Positions 11,901 to 23,763 of a stretch of 64,000 nt of DNA are shown piece after piece. The DNA comes from Eudorina sp. 2006-703-Eu-15. Lineage: Eukaryota; Chlorophyta; Chlorophyceae; Chlamydomonadales; Volvocaceae. A program made the translations under genes and the position numbers. Numbering within the stretch: the stretch's first letter is position 1; each line of letters starts with the position of its first letter. The notes beneath the pieces were generated by a model that saw nothing but the letters and a program-made list of their open reading frames with translations, made no database searches and was not told the origin of the DNA. The DNA lies in contig BDSI01000047.1 of NCBI GenBank assembly GCA_003117195.1, positions 372,001 to 436,000 of the forward strand. Reading direction: 5' to 3'.

Positions 11901-14900
11901 CCAACCGGCTTTCGCCGCTGGGCTTTGGTCCCGAGTCCGGGTCGTACTACGGCGTCCCTGCTGGCGGCAGCGGCGGCGGCGACGTCGCCGGCACCTCGGG
12001 CGGCTACCTTCCCATTTCCGGCGGCGGCGGCGGCGGCAGCTTCCATCAGCGCCACCCGTCGGCGTCGACGGCGTCGCCGTTCACCCGGGGCGCCACAGGC
12101 TTGCCGTACTTCAACCGGGGCTCGACCGGCTCGATGACGGAGGTGGGGTCGAGCCGCGGCGAGCGCGGGTCACGGCTGGCGCAGGAGATGCAGCCGCCGC
12201 CAGGCGAGTTTGATGAGAGCCGTACCCTTGAGTACGGCTGTCGTCCTGTACGGCATGTACATGTCCGGCATCGATTCGTTTGCCCTCTCCTCCCATACGC
12301 ACGCATGCACGGAACACACGTAACGAAACCCTGCCTATCACCCCCGTATCATCCAACCACCTGTGCTCAACCACCCCCCGTGCCCAACCAACCGCCTGTG
12401 CCCAAACCAACCAACCAACCAACCGACTAACCAACTAACAACCGCCACAGGCATCCTGGTGGGTCGGCGCTCCGCGAGCGACTCGGCGGACGGCGACAGC
12501 AGCGTCGACGCGGAGGGGGAGACGGAGCTGATCAGTGAGGACCTGCCGCAGCTGCGGATCGAGTCCACCGCGGAGCTGGCGGCCCTGATGGCGGAGATCA
12601 TCATCACGGATGACGGCGAGGTGGTGCGCACGGGCGGCGGCGGCGGCATCACGGCCGGCGGCGGCGGCATGCCGCCGCCGTACACGAGCCGCAGCCACGG
12701 GGGGCTGCACGGCGTCCACGGCGGCCACAAGGGCGGCCGGTCGCTGAGCCGGCAGGGGTCGCGGGGGTGGCAGCCGCGGCTGGCGATCGTCCGGGAGGAT
12801 GCGCGGGAGGTGGGTGGGAGGGTTGGGTTAGGGTGAAGCGGGTTTGGCGGGTTGGGTTAGGTGGGGTGCGATGGCTGTGTTTTGATCAGGACATGCGTGC
12901 CCCGTGGGTCTCGATGCGCCCCTGACGGCCCGAACAGACCCATGGGTCGGAATGGTGTCACTCGGGAGTCCGGGCCTGGATCCTGGATCTGCGCACGACA
13001 CTGAGGGCTTATTTCTGTTGTACGGCCTTCTGCTGTACTGCCACCTGTTCTGCCCCCTTCCGCCCTTACCCTGCCTTCCCCCTGCCTGCTCCCCACTGCC
13101 TCCTCCCCCTGCCTGCTCCCCCCTGCCTCCTCCCCCTGCCTGCTCCCCCCTGCCTGCTCCCCCCTCCAGACCAACACCAGCACCAGCTGCAGCCAGCTGC
13201 TGGTGGCGGAGGGCATCCGCTTCACCGCCATCTCGGAGGAGCGGGGCAGCTCGCAAGGCAGCAGCAGCAACAGCAACGGGGTGAGACCGAGGGCGGGGGG
13301 GGGATGCCGCGAGGGGAGGGGGAGGCTGAGGGGGGGGCCACCTGCTCGGTGCCGTGCGCTGTGCCGTACCAGTACCGGCGACTACCGGTGGTGGAACTTC
13401 CAGGGGGGCGCAGGTCAGGGGGCAACAGCAGCAGAGGTTTGCCAGTTGGTGGGGGCGGGAGGGCGGGGAGGGAGAGGAGTTAAATTGAAAAAAATAATAA
13501 ATAAACCCGTAGAACGAACCCGGGCACACCCAGCATAACGCAGTATACTTACGGGGTGCGGTACCTGCAGAGCAAAGGAAAGATAGAGACCGCGCGCGGG
13601 CGCGTGGCGGCGCTGCCGCGCTGCCGCAGTGCCACAACAAGCAAACTGCGAACCCAACCCAACCCGGAAAGGACAGATACGTTACCGACCTGAGCGATGT
13701 CCAGGGAGGGAGAGGAGGGAGGAGGAGGGGAGGGGGTCGACATGCCACCCCTCTCCCCCTCCCGGTGAGAGCGGTGGGTTGTACCACAGCTGAGTCTCAC
13801 CGCACCGCGCCGGGATGCGCTGCGGGTGCTGTCGTACATCAAATGTGAGGTTCATGCCTCCCATGACCCGGTTTCCCCATTCTTTCCTGTGTCCCCCCCT
13901 CCCCCGGTGTGTCCGTGCCGCACTGGTTGCAGGCAAGCGACCAGAGCAGCTCCGGCAACAGCCATCCCTCCAAGCCCACCAGCGGCAGCAACGGCACCGT
14001 CAGCAACAGCAGCCCGGCCGGCAGCGTGGAGGAGCACATCAACGCGGCGCATGCCGCCGGGGCCGCCGCCATCCTCGTGCCGCCGTCGGTGCCGCCGGGG
14101 CCGCTGCCACTGACGGCGGCAGCGACGCAAACCGCGGAGGACCCTGCCGGGGGCGACCGCGGCGGCGGCGACGGCGGGGCGCCAGCGCCGGCGGCGCGGC
14201 CCACAGCGGCGGTGGGCGTGTTGACTCTGGAAGGATTGAGCGCGGTCGCCAGGGCGCCGTACGGTGGCAGCGGCGCCGTCGGCACGCTGGTGGCCCCACC
14301 CCGGGCCTCGACATCGGCTTTGAAGGGAGCCGCTCCGGAGGAGGGGAAGGAGGGGGAGGAGGTGCTGCCTCCGTCGCAGCCATTACACGACCTCGCGCTG
14401 CCGTCACACCGCCAGCAGCTGCAGAGGTGGGCCGTGGCGGCCGCCGCCCCCGCTGCTGCCGCCGCGGCGGCCGGCGACGGCCACAGTCCGTCAACCTTGC
14501 GCGCCACCGTCGCGGATGCGCTCCGCGCCGGTCCGCCCGCCTCACCGTTCCGCACCGGCCCGCCGGCGGCAGCGGCGGCCGCGGAATGGAACGCTGCGGC
14601 CGCGGCGTCGCCGTCGTACGGCCGCCACGGCGGTGCCGTGGCGGAGGCGCAGAGCGCCGCCGCCGGCAGCGCGGACAACGCGCTGGCGGCGGCGCTGCGC
14701 ACCCCGTTGCGGATGACACCATTCGGCGCGGCGGCGCCCTCGCTGCAACTGCATCGGCCCTGCGCGGTTGACCACGGCGGCGGCGGCGGCGGCGGCGGAG
14801 TGGCGGCGACCGCACTGCAGCCAGCATCCGCTGCCGCCGCCGCCGCCACCGTGGGCCTCGAAATCGTCCTGGAAGACCTCCGACCCTCCCTGGACCGACA

Positions 14901-17900
14901 TCGGCTGGCGGAGGATGGTACGGCGGCAGGTGCCGTACACGCGTCCACGGTCAAGCGCACCGCGACGGGCGGTCTGCAGGAGGACATTTGCGCCGCCGCC
15001 GCCGCCGCCGCCGCGACAGCGGCTGCCGCCGCCGCCGCCGTTGAGGCCTTCCGCGTGGGCGGCAGCTACATGTCGGACGCGGATTCGCCGCAGGACAGCC
15101 CCCCCCACCACCACCATCATCATCATCATCAGCAGCAGCAAGAGCAACAGCTCGTAACGGTGGGTAGGTCTCGGAGCGCGTCCGTACTCAACGTGGCCGC
15201 GGCGCGGCGCCCGCCGCATCATCACCTCCACCTCCGCCACTTCCTCCACCAAACCAGCCTGCAAGCCCGCGGCGGCGGCGGCGGCGGCGTCACACACTAC
15301 GAGTACGGCGACGGCAGCGACACGGGCAGCGGCAGCGACTCTCAGCAGCAGCAGCAGCAGCCCCCTCCTCCTCCTCCTCCTCCTCCTCCTCGGAGCATTG
15401 CCCTCTCTAAATCCTCCTCCTCCGAGCAACCCCTGCCGCTCCCACAAGCCCAGTCCCCCGCCGCCGCAGCCGTCGCTGTCGCGCCGATACCGCCGCATTT
15501 CCGGCACCTGTACGGCCTGCAGGTGGATGTGGACGAGCCGAAGCGCGCGGCGTCGGACTGCGCCCGGTCATGTAGCTCGGCCGCTGTGGCAGCAGCAGCG
15601 CCGCCGCTACAACCCACGCCGTCGTTGTGCGACACGGGCGGCGGAGGCGGCGGCGGCGGGAACACCGCCACCACCCTGGACCGGACGTGGTCCGTCGGCA
15701 GTACGAGCGGCCCGCTGTACAGCTTGCTGCACTCGACGCTCTCCAAGGGCTCCATCACAGCCGGCACCTCCACCGCCGTCGCCACGCCCGGCTGCACCTC
15801 CGCGCACGGCTCCGGGGGTCGGCTGCCCAAGGTCAACTCGGCCGTCGGCATCGCCAACGCGGCCGCCACTGCCAACGCGCCGCCTTCTTCGCAGACATCG
15901 GCATCCCCAGCGGCTACGGCGGCGGCGGCGGCGGCCAGCGGCGTGTCGTCTGGACACATGCGCGCGTCGCCGAGGTTCGCGTCGCCGGCGACGTCGCGGC
16001 CGCCGGAGGCTGGCAGCGGCGCCGCCAGTGCTGGCCGCCGGCAGGGCGACGGCAGTGGCGGCGGCGGCGCAGCCGCCGCGGCCGCGGCCGACGCCGCGGC
16101 GCTGACGGCGCTGACGGCGCCGGATCGTCCGTTGACGGGCTTGGGCTGTACGGACGACTCAACGCCGCTGTCGGTGTCGCTGCAGGTGCAGCAGCGTTAC
16201 TCCGACTGGGAGCTGCCGGAACGTGTCCCCGCCGGCACCGCCGCCGCCGCCGCCACCGACGACGACGCGGTTAGTGCGGCCGCTAACACCGTCGCGGCGA
16301 GCGAGGTCGCGGCGTCGCTGTCGGGGAGCGACCTCTCGGGCCGGCCCATGCCGCAACTGCTTCCACAGGGGCCGTACAACTCGTACAATTCGTACCGGCA
16401 AGGGGCGCTGCCGCCGACGCGGCTCTCCCGTACTGGGATGGCGGGCGCGGACCCAGGCTTTGGGTTCCTCACCACTGCAGCCGCGGAGGCCCCGACGGCT
16501 GCCGTTGGAGGACCTCACCACCCCGGCCTCCTGGCGCCGTCGTCCACGCTGCCGCGGACGCTGGGCGGGTTCGTCGCGGCGCCGTACGGCGTGTACGGCA
16601 CCCCCGGCGCGCCTGCTGCAGCCGGGCTGCCGGAGGCCCTGCCGTCGTACGACGAAGGCGGTCCCACGAATCGCTCGTCCAACATCCTGCGCTCGGACGC
16701 CAGCGTTTGGAACAGCACGTGGACAACCAGTACGGCCCGTACCACGGATACAAGTCGTACCGACATGATGGTGGTGGGCGGTAGTAACCGGAGGATGTTG
16801 GGCGTCGGGGCCGCCGGCGGCGGCGGCGGCGGCCTCGCCGGCGCCGGCGGCAGCAGCTGTTTGATGTTCCAGACGGGCATCGCCGTCGGCGGCGGCGGCG
16901 GCGGCGGCGGCGACACCAGCGGCCTGCTCGGATACGGATACAACGCCGCGTACAGCAGCGTGAGTGGGCTGCTGATGACGGCTGACGCGGGCGCTCCGAG
17001 CTCCAACACCCAGCTGCTCGTACAGATGGCCGCTCCAGGGATGTTCGGCGGCGGCGGCGGCAACGCTGTGGGGATGGGCGGCGCCGGCGGCACCATCGGC
17101 GGCGGCGGGGGAACCGCCGGCGGGGGCAGCAACCCGCAGCACAACAGCGCGCAGCTCCTGTGCAGCCCGCCGCCGGGGCAGTCGCTGGGGCAAGTGCCGG
17201 GGCAGGGGACGGCATTTCTGATGTCCTCGAACCCGACTGGCGGCACCACGAGCAGCAGCAGCGGCGGTGGCGAGGGCCTGACGCCGCCGGCGCAGGTCCT
17301 GTCGATGCTGACCACGCAGGTAACGGGTGGGGCGGGTGGCGGGGCGGGGCGGGGGCGCTCCCAAGGGGGGGGGGTAAGGCGGGGGGTATTCGGTCGGGAT
17401 GCTGCGAGGTATCCAGGGGGGGACTGAACTCGGGCGGGCGGGCGGGCGGGCTGCGTCTGGAGCGGCATGCGGTGCGTGGCTGGGGCGCATGCGACACACT
17501 TCTCAGCGTCGCCGGTGGGTTTACTCCGGTCGGCGTCGACCGCATCGCATCGCATCGCACTCAGGAGAGTGTGTTCTTGGGCAGGCAGAACAGGAGTGCG
17601 TGACTTGCAGTGGGCAGGGCAGCGCCCCCATTGTTGCCCATATGTGTATCTACTATACCCATTGCCCGACCCATATGCGGTAGTGAATAAAAAGGCAGTG
17701 GTGTCGGGAGGACGCTCTCGATTTGGCGGCGCGCTGTTGGGGTCGCTGCCTCGCGGAAGGCTATCAGCTGGTGCGGGTCGGCTGCCCTTGGTGGGCACAC
17801 AGACTCACATCACAATGCTGTGCGACGGTGCGATCCTCTCGGTGTTATCGCAATGCACCCACCTGCAAGCAAAACGTCCTGTGGTGTGTATGCATTCGTG

Positions 17901-18474
17901 AGATGCGCCTCCGTCCCGTGTTCGTACGGCCCTCACTACCCCCCAGGCGCGTGTGCATACGGCACTGTACGGCATGTCCGGCGACGCGACGCACCCGCAC
18001 CCCCAGCAGGCGTCCAATGCCGTCGACCTCCGGGCGGCTGTGGTGGACCGACCCACGGGTCATATGCCGCCAACGCATTCCGGTGCCGTCGGGCGGACCC
18101 CTGCTGCCCCCGCCCCTCCACCGCAGCTCCGTCACCTCCCACCAGCCCTATTTCAAAATCAGCAGCAGCAGCAGCTGTTGCAAAACCAGTACCAACAGCA
18201 ACCGCAGCGGCACTACCAGCGGCACCACCAGCAGCACCACCAGCAGCAGCAGACCCCGCACCCCCAACCGCAACCGCAACCGCCGGCGGGCCCGCACCCC
18301 ACGGACCCGCGGCAGGACATGGACCGTCCGCATCTCCATGCCCACGTGTACGACAGTAACAGCCACGCCGCGCCCCTGATCCCTGGAGCCGTCCGGGAGA
18401 GCAGCTCCACCTCGGGCTGCTTCCTGATGCCCGCCGGCAGCATCTCCACCTCCAACAACGTGGGGCACCTGTAG
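5967..18474 (+). CDS. Giant N-acylated PP2C-like pseudophosphatase, 2,742 aa
   Basis: Eleven exons whose phases all close: 5967-6032, 6165-6242, 6374-6565, 7468-7880, 8225-9221, 9567-9852, 10392-12203, 12451-12809, 13170-13280, 13933-17319, 17947-18474. The start is chosen because it gives MGCINSK, a myristoylation plus palmitoylation signal, so the protein probably sits on a membrane. Exons 3-7 carry the PP2C skeleton: AAVFEGH (residues 74-80) in place of VFDGHGG, SGCSATLMHLDL then VATVGAHGAV (about 153-162) in place of VANxGDSRAV, ECLVLLAGCGG (about 444-454) in place of LILASDGLWD, and SAACIAVWLDW (about 688) where active enzymes have DNxTVxVV. The aspartates of these motifs are missing, so activity is unlikely; a scaffold or regulatory role is inference. 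The rest is low complexity: Ala/Gly runs and His/Gln runs (15103-15150, 18163-18255). Exon 7 may use a GC donor (cag|gcgagt, 12204). Known plant PP2C-cyclic-nucleotide-kinase proteins also start MGC, but no kinase or nucleotide-binding domain is visible here. Confidence 0.75.
7230..7260 (+). repeat. Shared intron element, copy 1
   Basis: Reads gcagtttgaaaatgtctacc followed by gatttcctat. It lies in intron 3 of the pseudophosphatase gene, about 200 nt before the acceptor, and matches the elements near 34690, 44060, 44490, 57655 and 58070. Confidence 0.6.
17577..17770 (+). repeat. Interspersed non-coding repeat, copy 1
   Basis: About 190 bp in the last intron of the pseudophosphatase gene. It begins gcaggcagaacaggagtgcg, contains cattgcccgacccatat, and ends near cgatttggcg and ggaaggctatcag. 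It aligns along its length with 34043-34222 and, for its first two thirds, with the reverse complement of 36785-36905. There is no reading frame, so it is probably a non-autonomous mobile element. Confidence 0.65.
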
Positions 18475-19222
18475 GGGCCGTCGGTCGCCGCCTCCGTTGG
18501 GGCGACTGCCGCTACTGCCGCTACTGCCGGAGGGCACAACCGCCGGAGAGCTGCAGCTGCGGTACGTGGCAGCTCCCCGGCAGTGAAGGGAAGGACAGGG
18601 CAGGGAAGGACAGGGAAGGGCAAGGCAGGGATACTGCGTCCAGCAGGCGCTGTGTGGGCCCTGCGCAGCTAAATCAGTCTCAAGACGTGGAGACTACTGC
18701 GCGGGGGTTTGGGTTTGGGTTTCGGGGATTTTTCGGTGACTTTTCGCGGTTTCGCTGTATTGACATAAGGGTGGGCCCTGCCTGTGCAGGGCTGCCTGTG
18801 TGGGGCTGCCGCCTGTGTGGCGGCCGATAGTTGGATAGGACGGGGTAGGCTGGGTTGCGCCTTCGTCGACTGCCATTGTTTGATGAATTCGATTGTTCCA
18901 TTGGCGGCCTTCCGTTCGTTTCATGGAGGGGGTGCTACTCGTCCCCGTTGGCGGAAGCCTTTGGCAGAACAGGAGTGCAGAGAGGCGCGTCTCCAAGGGG
19001 GGCGGTGGGCGGGTTTACCGATTGGGATGTAGTGGGGTGGCGGGGGACCGCTGGTGGATATCTCGGGGCGTGGGTTTGGTCCAGGAAAACCTCACCCGGG
19101 TGTGTGTGTGTATGTGTGTTATCTGACCGGCTGACGCTGGCCAAGGGCTCCGAACCCAGCCCTAACGGAAAGACCGCCGAAGCTCCTCCCTTTGGGGTGG
19201 GGAGGAGAAGGGCGTGCGTGCG

Positions 19223-19229
<7 letters not shown>

Positions 19230-19257
<28 letters not shown>
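19230..19257. repeat. (GT)n microsatellite
   Basis: Nearly pure GT dinucleotide run in the spacer. Confidence 0.9.
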
Positions 19258-19258
<1 letters not shown>

Positions 19259-19489
19259 GATATGCACGGCACTCACTCCCCTGTCCGCTTATTCATGGTG
19301 TGTCGAGCGGTGGGGAGGAGGGAAGGAGGGGAGGAGGGGGTGACGGCGGCGGCTCCAGGGAGGGTGGCGCGGCAGGGTTGGAGGGTTGTGAGTCTTGGGC
19401 TGCTCTTCCGGAAGAGTGCGCACCGCAGGGGGACACCACCGGAACGCCGCATAAGGCCCGCGTGGCGCTCCTTGCTCTCTGTTCCTGCG

Positions 19490-19535
19490 GGTGCTGGTGC
19501 TGGTGCTGGTGCTGGTGCTGGTGCTGGTGCTGGTG
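19490..19535. repeat. (GGTGCT)n tandem repeat
   Basis: Hexamer ggtgct repeated about seven times. Confidence 0.9.
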
Positions 19536-20865
19536 GACTTCAGCGGTTTAGCTGTTTTGATTGCCATAAAAGTGTTGGTGTTGGTGCTGATGCTGCCTCC
19601 AAACGGCCATCCATTCATCTATAACCATTCATCCATCCATCCCTTCATCATCCCGTTGTCCAGCCAGCCAGCCAGCCAGCCGAGGCATGAGGCGGCTGAG
19701 GCGGCCGATGGGGGCTGAGTACCCGCCCGCAGTAGTGGCGCCGTGCGGCTGCGTCACCGTTGCTGTTACCCTTGCAACTGATGAGCAGTCGGACTATAGA
19801 CGAAGCAGGGCGGTATGATTCATTAATGAAGGCGCACCAGAGAGCGTGTGTGTGCTCGTGTGTGTGCGGCGGCTTGATCTCAACGCCCCTGGCATGCCGT
19901 AGTAGGGGAAACGATTTGGCGCCGTACAGTTTCGTACGTTTTCCGACGGACACTAGAGGAGGTGGCTCCGGACGGACGGACGGACGGACCGGGGCGGGGC
20001 AGGGCGGGGCGGTGGTCGTTCTGGATTCGGCGGAAGGGGGGAAGGGGTAATGGTGGGGACGAGACCGGGTTGGCGCCCTCTGAGCTGTAGTCAGTTCTCG
20101 GCTGGCTGGGCAGCGGGGGGGGCTGAGGGGCCCCCTCGGCGGGAGGGAGCGGAGCCTACGGGCCCCGTAACCATTGAATGCCATCAGGGTTGATGCCCTC
20201 CTGAGACAGCCCTCGTCAACCAAGGCGGGCTCACGTCTCCGGTGGTGGCCCCTAGTCTTGGAGGGCGACGGGGGCCCGCGAGTCACCCTACGGAACGCGG
20301 TGGGGAGGTGCGGGCGCTGCGGCCGGACTGAGGTTCAGCGGGCGGGTGGGTGGGTGGGTGGGTGGGGGCGAGGCACGGCTGGGAACGGAAAGGGATGGAA
20401 TGCAATGGAAAGGGCAGGGAAGGTACGGGCGCGGGTGCGGGCGCGCAGAAGGTGGTTCGGTTGCGGGCAACGGTTGGGTCAGGGGCAAAGGTGGGTGGGT
20501 GGGTGGGTGTGGAGTGCTCGCGCAGGAGTGCACGGGGGCGATGTGCTGACGCTCATGAAGGAGGGGGTCTCCGATGTGGTTGGAGTTGAAAGGCGTCGGC
20601 CGCCCTGTCCGCGCCTGCGCTTAAATGTCGGCTTGTCGGGTGCATGTCGTGCGTACCTCGCCACGTCATGCCACGCGCCTGGTGTCTGCCCCTGTCTGCG
20701 CACCTCGCCGCCCGTTCTCCCCTACCTCTTGCCTCCCCCGCGGGGGCAGGGAAGGCGTGAGGGGGGTTGCTCTGCTGAGTGGGGCCGGTGGGTGGACGCG
20801 GGACGGTGGAGAGGTGCGCGGCCTGTGAGGTGCAGATCGGGACTGTCACCGCGCGAACGAAGAAA

Positions 20866-20948
20866 GGGTGGTGGTAGTGGCGGTGGTGGTGGTGGTGGTG
20901 GCGGTGGTGGTGGCGGTGGTGGTGGTGGTGGTGGTGGCGGTGGTGGAG
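20866..20948. repeat. (GGT)n / (GGC) triplet repeat
   Basis: Interrupted GGT run with GGC variants, about 80 bp. Confidence 0.9.
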
Positions 20949-22374
20949 GGTGTCTTGAGTCGTTCCGCGATGTGCCGCGATATCTATCTATCGGTCTATC
21001 TATCGATCTATCTATCCATCCAACTATCTATACAATCCATTTTTTTCATGTCACGAACGCTTTGTCCAGAACGCTTTGGCTGCTAGCCAGATATGATGAT
21101 CGTTACGCTGAAGACTCACACGCCCGCCCCTTCCCTCCCTACCCGCCTAGTTTGGTTCCTTCGTTGGTGTCTGCGCGGGGGAGGGGGCGCTTTCTTTCTT
21201 TAGTGTGTTGCTGCGACGGCGACAAGAGAAGGAGAATGGGGCGGTGGGTAGGGCGGCAGGGCAGGGCAGGGCAGGGGGGAAGGCAGGGAGGCGAGATAGG
21301 GAGGAAAGATAGGGACCTTTGAAGGTGCGGCGTTGGGGGAGCGACGAGGTCGCTGCCCACTCGACGGTACGACAAGGCACGCGCGCACATAAGCCATGTG
21401 TGTGGTGTCCTGGGGCGGCCCGGAGGTTGCAGGTCAGGGCCCACAACAAGGGGCCGGCGGTAGTCAGTCACCATTTGCTCGGGGCGGGTGCGTTGCGGTG
21501 CGGCGCGGCAGGGTGGGGGCAGTCCGGACAGCGGGGAGCCCTGCTGGTGAATGGCTTGCATGCAGCCACTTCGCGGCTCATAAACCGTTTGCGGGTAACC
21601 GTAGCTTTAAGTGCCGGATACGAATAATAAAGTGCCGCATGGCCGCGCCCCCTGGACGTTTGGCGTCATATGGACACGGGGGGGGGGGGCGGGCAGATGT
21701 CCCGGCCTTGTGGGACACCGGGCTGTGTTCGGACCCGATGCTGTGTTGCCGCGGCGGCTCCTGCTGGATTGACACCCTAGACACCCCCTCAGTGGCATGA
21801 AACAACCCTCCCGCCCAGTCGACATTACTACTGCCTGGCAGGGAGGGTGGTTGATTCGTTAGTTGGGGTGGTTTTGGGTGGCGGTTGCTCGGGAGCTGGG
21901 GGCGGCGGCACTATGCGGAGGGGCATCGGGGGGCGGCAGGGAGGTGGATCCCTCTCACGGCGGGATCACTCCTCCCGGGGGGAACACACCGCTGCACATC
22001 ACTGCACAGACCGACGGCTCCAGCCCGCGTTGTCGTTTGCGCGGGCTGGTTGGATACTTGGATTGCGTTGCGTTGCGTTGCGTGGGTTGGGGGTGTGGGT
22101 CAGTTGCCCCGCCGGACATTGCGCCCTATCGCGATCAAGTACGTACCGTTGATATCCGTTAGTAGACCGCAGCCATCAGGATAACTGTATCTCCGTACAC
22201 AAAGAATAAAGTGGCGTTCTGAGAGGTGACCCATGGGTCTCGTGCCGGCGCGGAACGGCGGCCCCTGGAACCGTTCGTACGAGGTGGAAACGCTGGGGCC
22301 TCCCTCACTAATCGCCACGTTGGTCGCTGTATCGATATCTGGTGTGGATCAGATGCTCCTGCGGCACTGATGTA

Positions 22375-22400
22375 CTGGACTGGACTGGACTGGACTGGAC
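22375..22400. repeat. (GGACT)n pentamer repeat
   Basis: Pentamer ggact repeated five times. Confidence 0.9.
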
Positions 22401-23613
22401 GCTCGCCGCGTGAGACGCAACCGGCCCAGCCGACACTGCGGCCAGCAAGGCGCGCGAGAGGCACCCACTGGTGAATTGTGCCGTAATGTGCCGTGCAGCG
22501 GTGAATATTGCCGTACTGTGCTGTGCAGCGGCGAATTGCGCCGTCCTGTGCCTTGCAGCGCGTCTCCGTCTCTGATGCCGATCAGGGCCTACGGCTGAGC
22601 CGACCGCCAAGTGAAGTGACCCCACCTTGAATCCTAGGGTACTGTCTTAGGTGCGGGCGGGGGTGGACGGCCCGTTCGCAAGACCCTGTGGCTGTCTGGA
22701 GGTCCTGCCCCACTGCAGGCCCCGTTTTTCCTCCGCTCGCGCACCCACTTGCTCGCAGGCAGACAGGCAGATATTTATGGCGTGATAGGATGATTTGCCG
22801 CGGTGCAGTGCGGTGCGGTGCTTGCAGCTGGCAAGAGTGGCCGTGGCTGTGGCCGGTTTTGATGCCAGCGCGGGGCGGGGCGGGGCGGGGAGGTGATGTG
22901 TGCTTGACGGGGCTCTCGCGGGGCTGTAGAACGGCCAGCAGCACCACGAGAGAACTTCTGTCGTACTGTCGTATTATTGGACGTGCTGGCGCGCACTGAA
23001 CACCGATGCCACCGACGCCGTCCCACCCACCGGTCCCGGCCTCCGTTGGCAGCCGTCCCCGATTCTCTCCGCAGCGGTACTGTCCATTTGGCTGAGAACA
23101 TGGAGTTGGGACGGCCGGGTGCGGCGTGGTGCGGTGGGGTTTTCCATCGAGCTTGGGCGATTGAGGCACCGTCCTGTACTTCGGTAATGGCCTCCCCAAT
23201 GAATGAAATAATAAATTTAATGGTTGTGGATTTGAGGTGCTTTGTTGGTGGCGGTATGTTGCCTGCCTTGCGGCGGTGGTGTGCGCGTGAGTGTTGCTCT
23301 ACAAACCGGAAGGCCTGAGAGGCTGGCACGCGAGGAACATGTATATGTTGTGTTCCACAATGCGATTTCGCTAAGATTTGGTTTACCAATCGTGTGATGA
23401 CATTCGCTGAAGTTCAAAGGCGAAAGCTGGGTGTGTTAATGCTTACGCTCGATTTTTGTGGACGTATTATTGATTGGGCTGGCATGATATCGGATTCGGC
23501 TACCTATGATCAACATCTCTTCAGAACAAGCATAAATCACCTCGGGTAGATATGTACCTTTTCAATCACATATCTTCAAAGTTCTAATGGAGCAACGAGT
23601 TATCCATTGTATG

Positions 23614-23618
23614 TTACA
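23614..23618 (-). terminator. Polyadenylation signal TGTAA for the LHCBM gene
   Basis: The plus strand reads ttaca, so the minus strand reads TGTAA, the volvocine polyadenylation signal. It lies about 150 nt past the LHCBM stop codon, giving a short 3' UTR. Confidence 0.7.
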
Positions 23619-23763
23619 AGTCTCGATTAGGAGATCGTCAGTCAATTGTGAAACTGAATGCCTCTCCTCTCCTGCTCGACCCTCTGCTCACAACGCAACC
23701 CACTCCACTGAACCGCGATCGCCGGACAAAGCCAGCCAAAAACGGTGCCGACAGGCGGATGCT

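Larger units (their letters stand above)
18475..23600. other. Repeat-rich intergenic spacer, no supported gene
   Basis: About 5 kb between the end of the pseudophosphatase gene and the 3' end of the LHCBM gene. It holds several simple repeats (listed separately), tetranucleotide steps such as ctatctat near 20990-21030, and GC-rich low-complexity sequence. Open frames here are Gly/Pro/Arg-rich, on both strands, without domains or a convincing splice pattern. A fragment gcagaacaggagtgc at about 18966 matches the start of the interspersed repeat at 17577. I found no TGTAA signal soon after the stop at 18474, so the 3' end of that transcript is not located. From about 23330 the sequence turns AT-richer. 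Confidence 0.5.

Noticed and set aside
19648..21322. Open frames of 200-380 codons on both strands in the spacer
   Set aside because: Composition is set by Gly/Arg/Pro simple repeats, opposite strands are equally open, and no motif is recognised.
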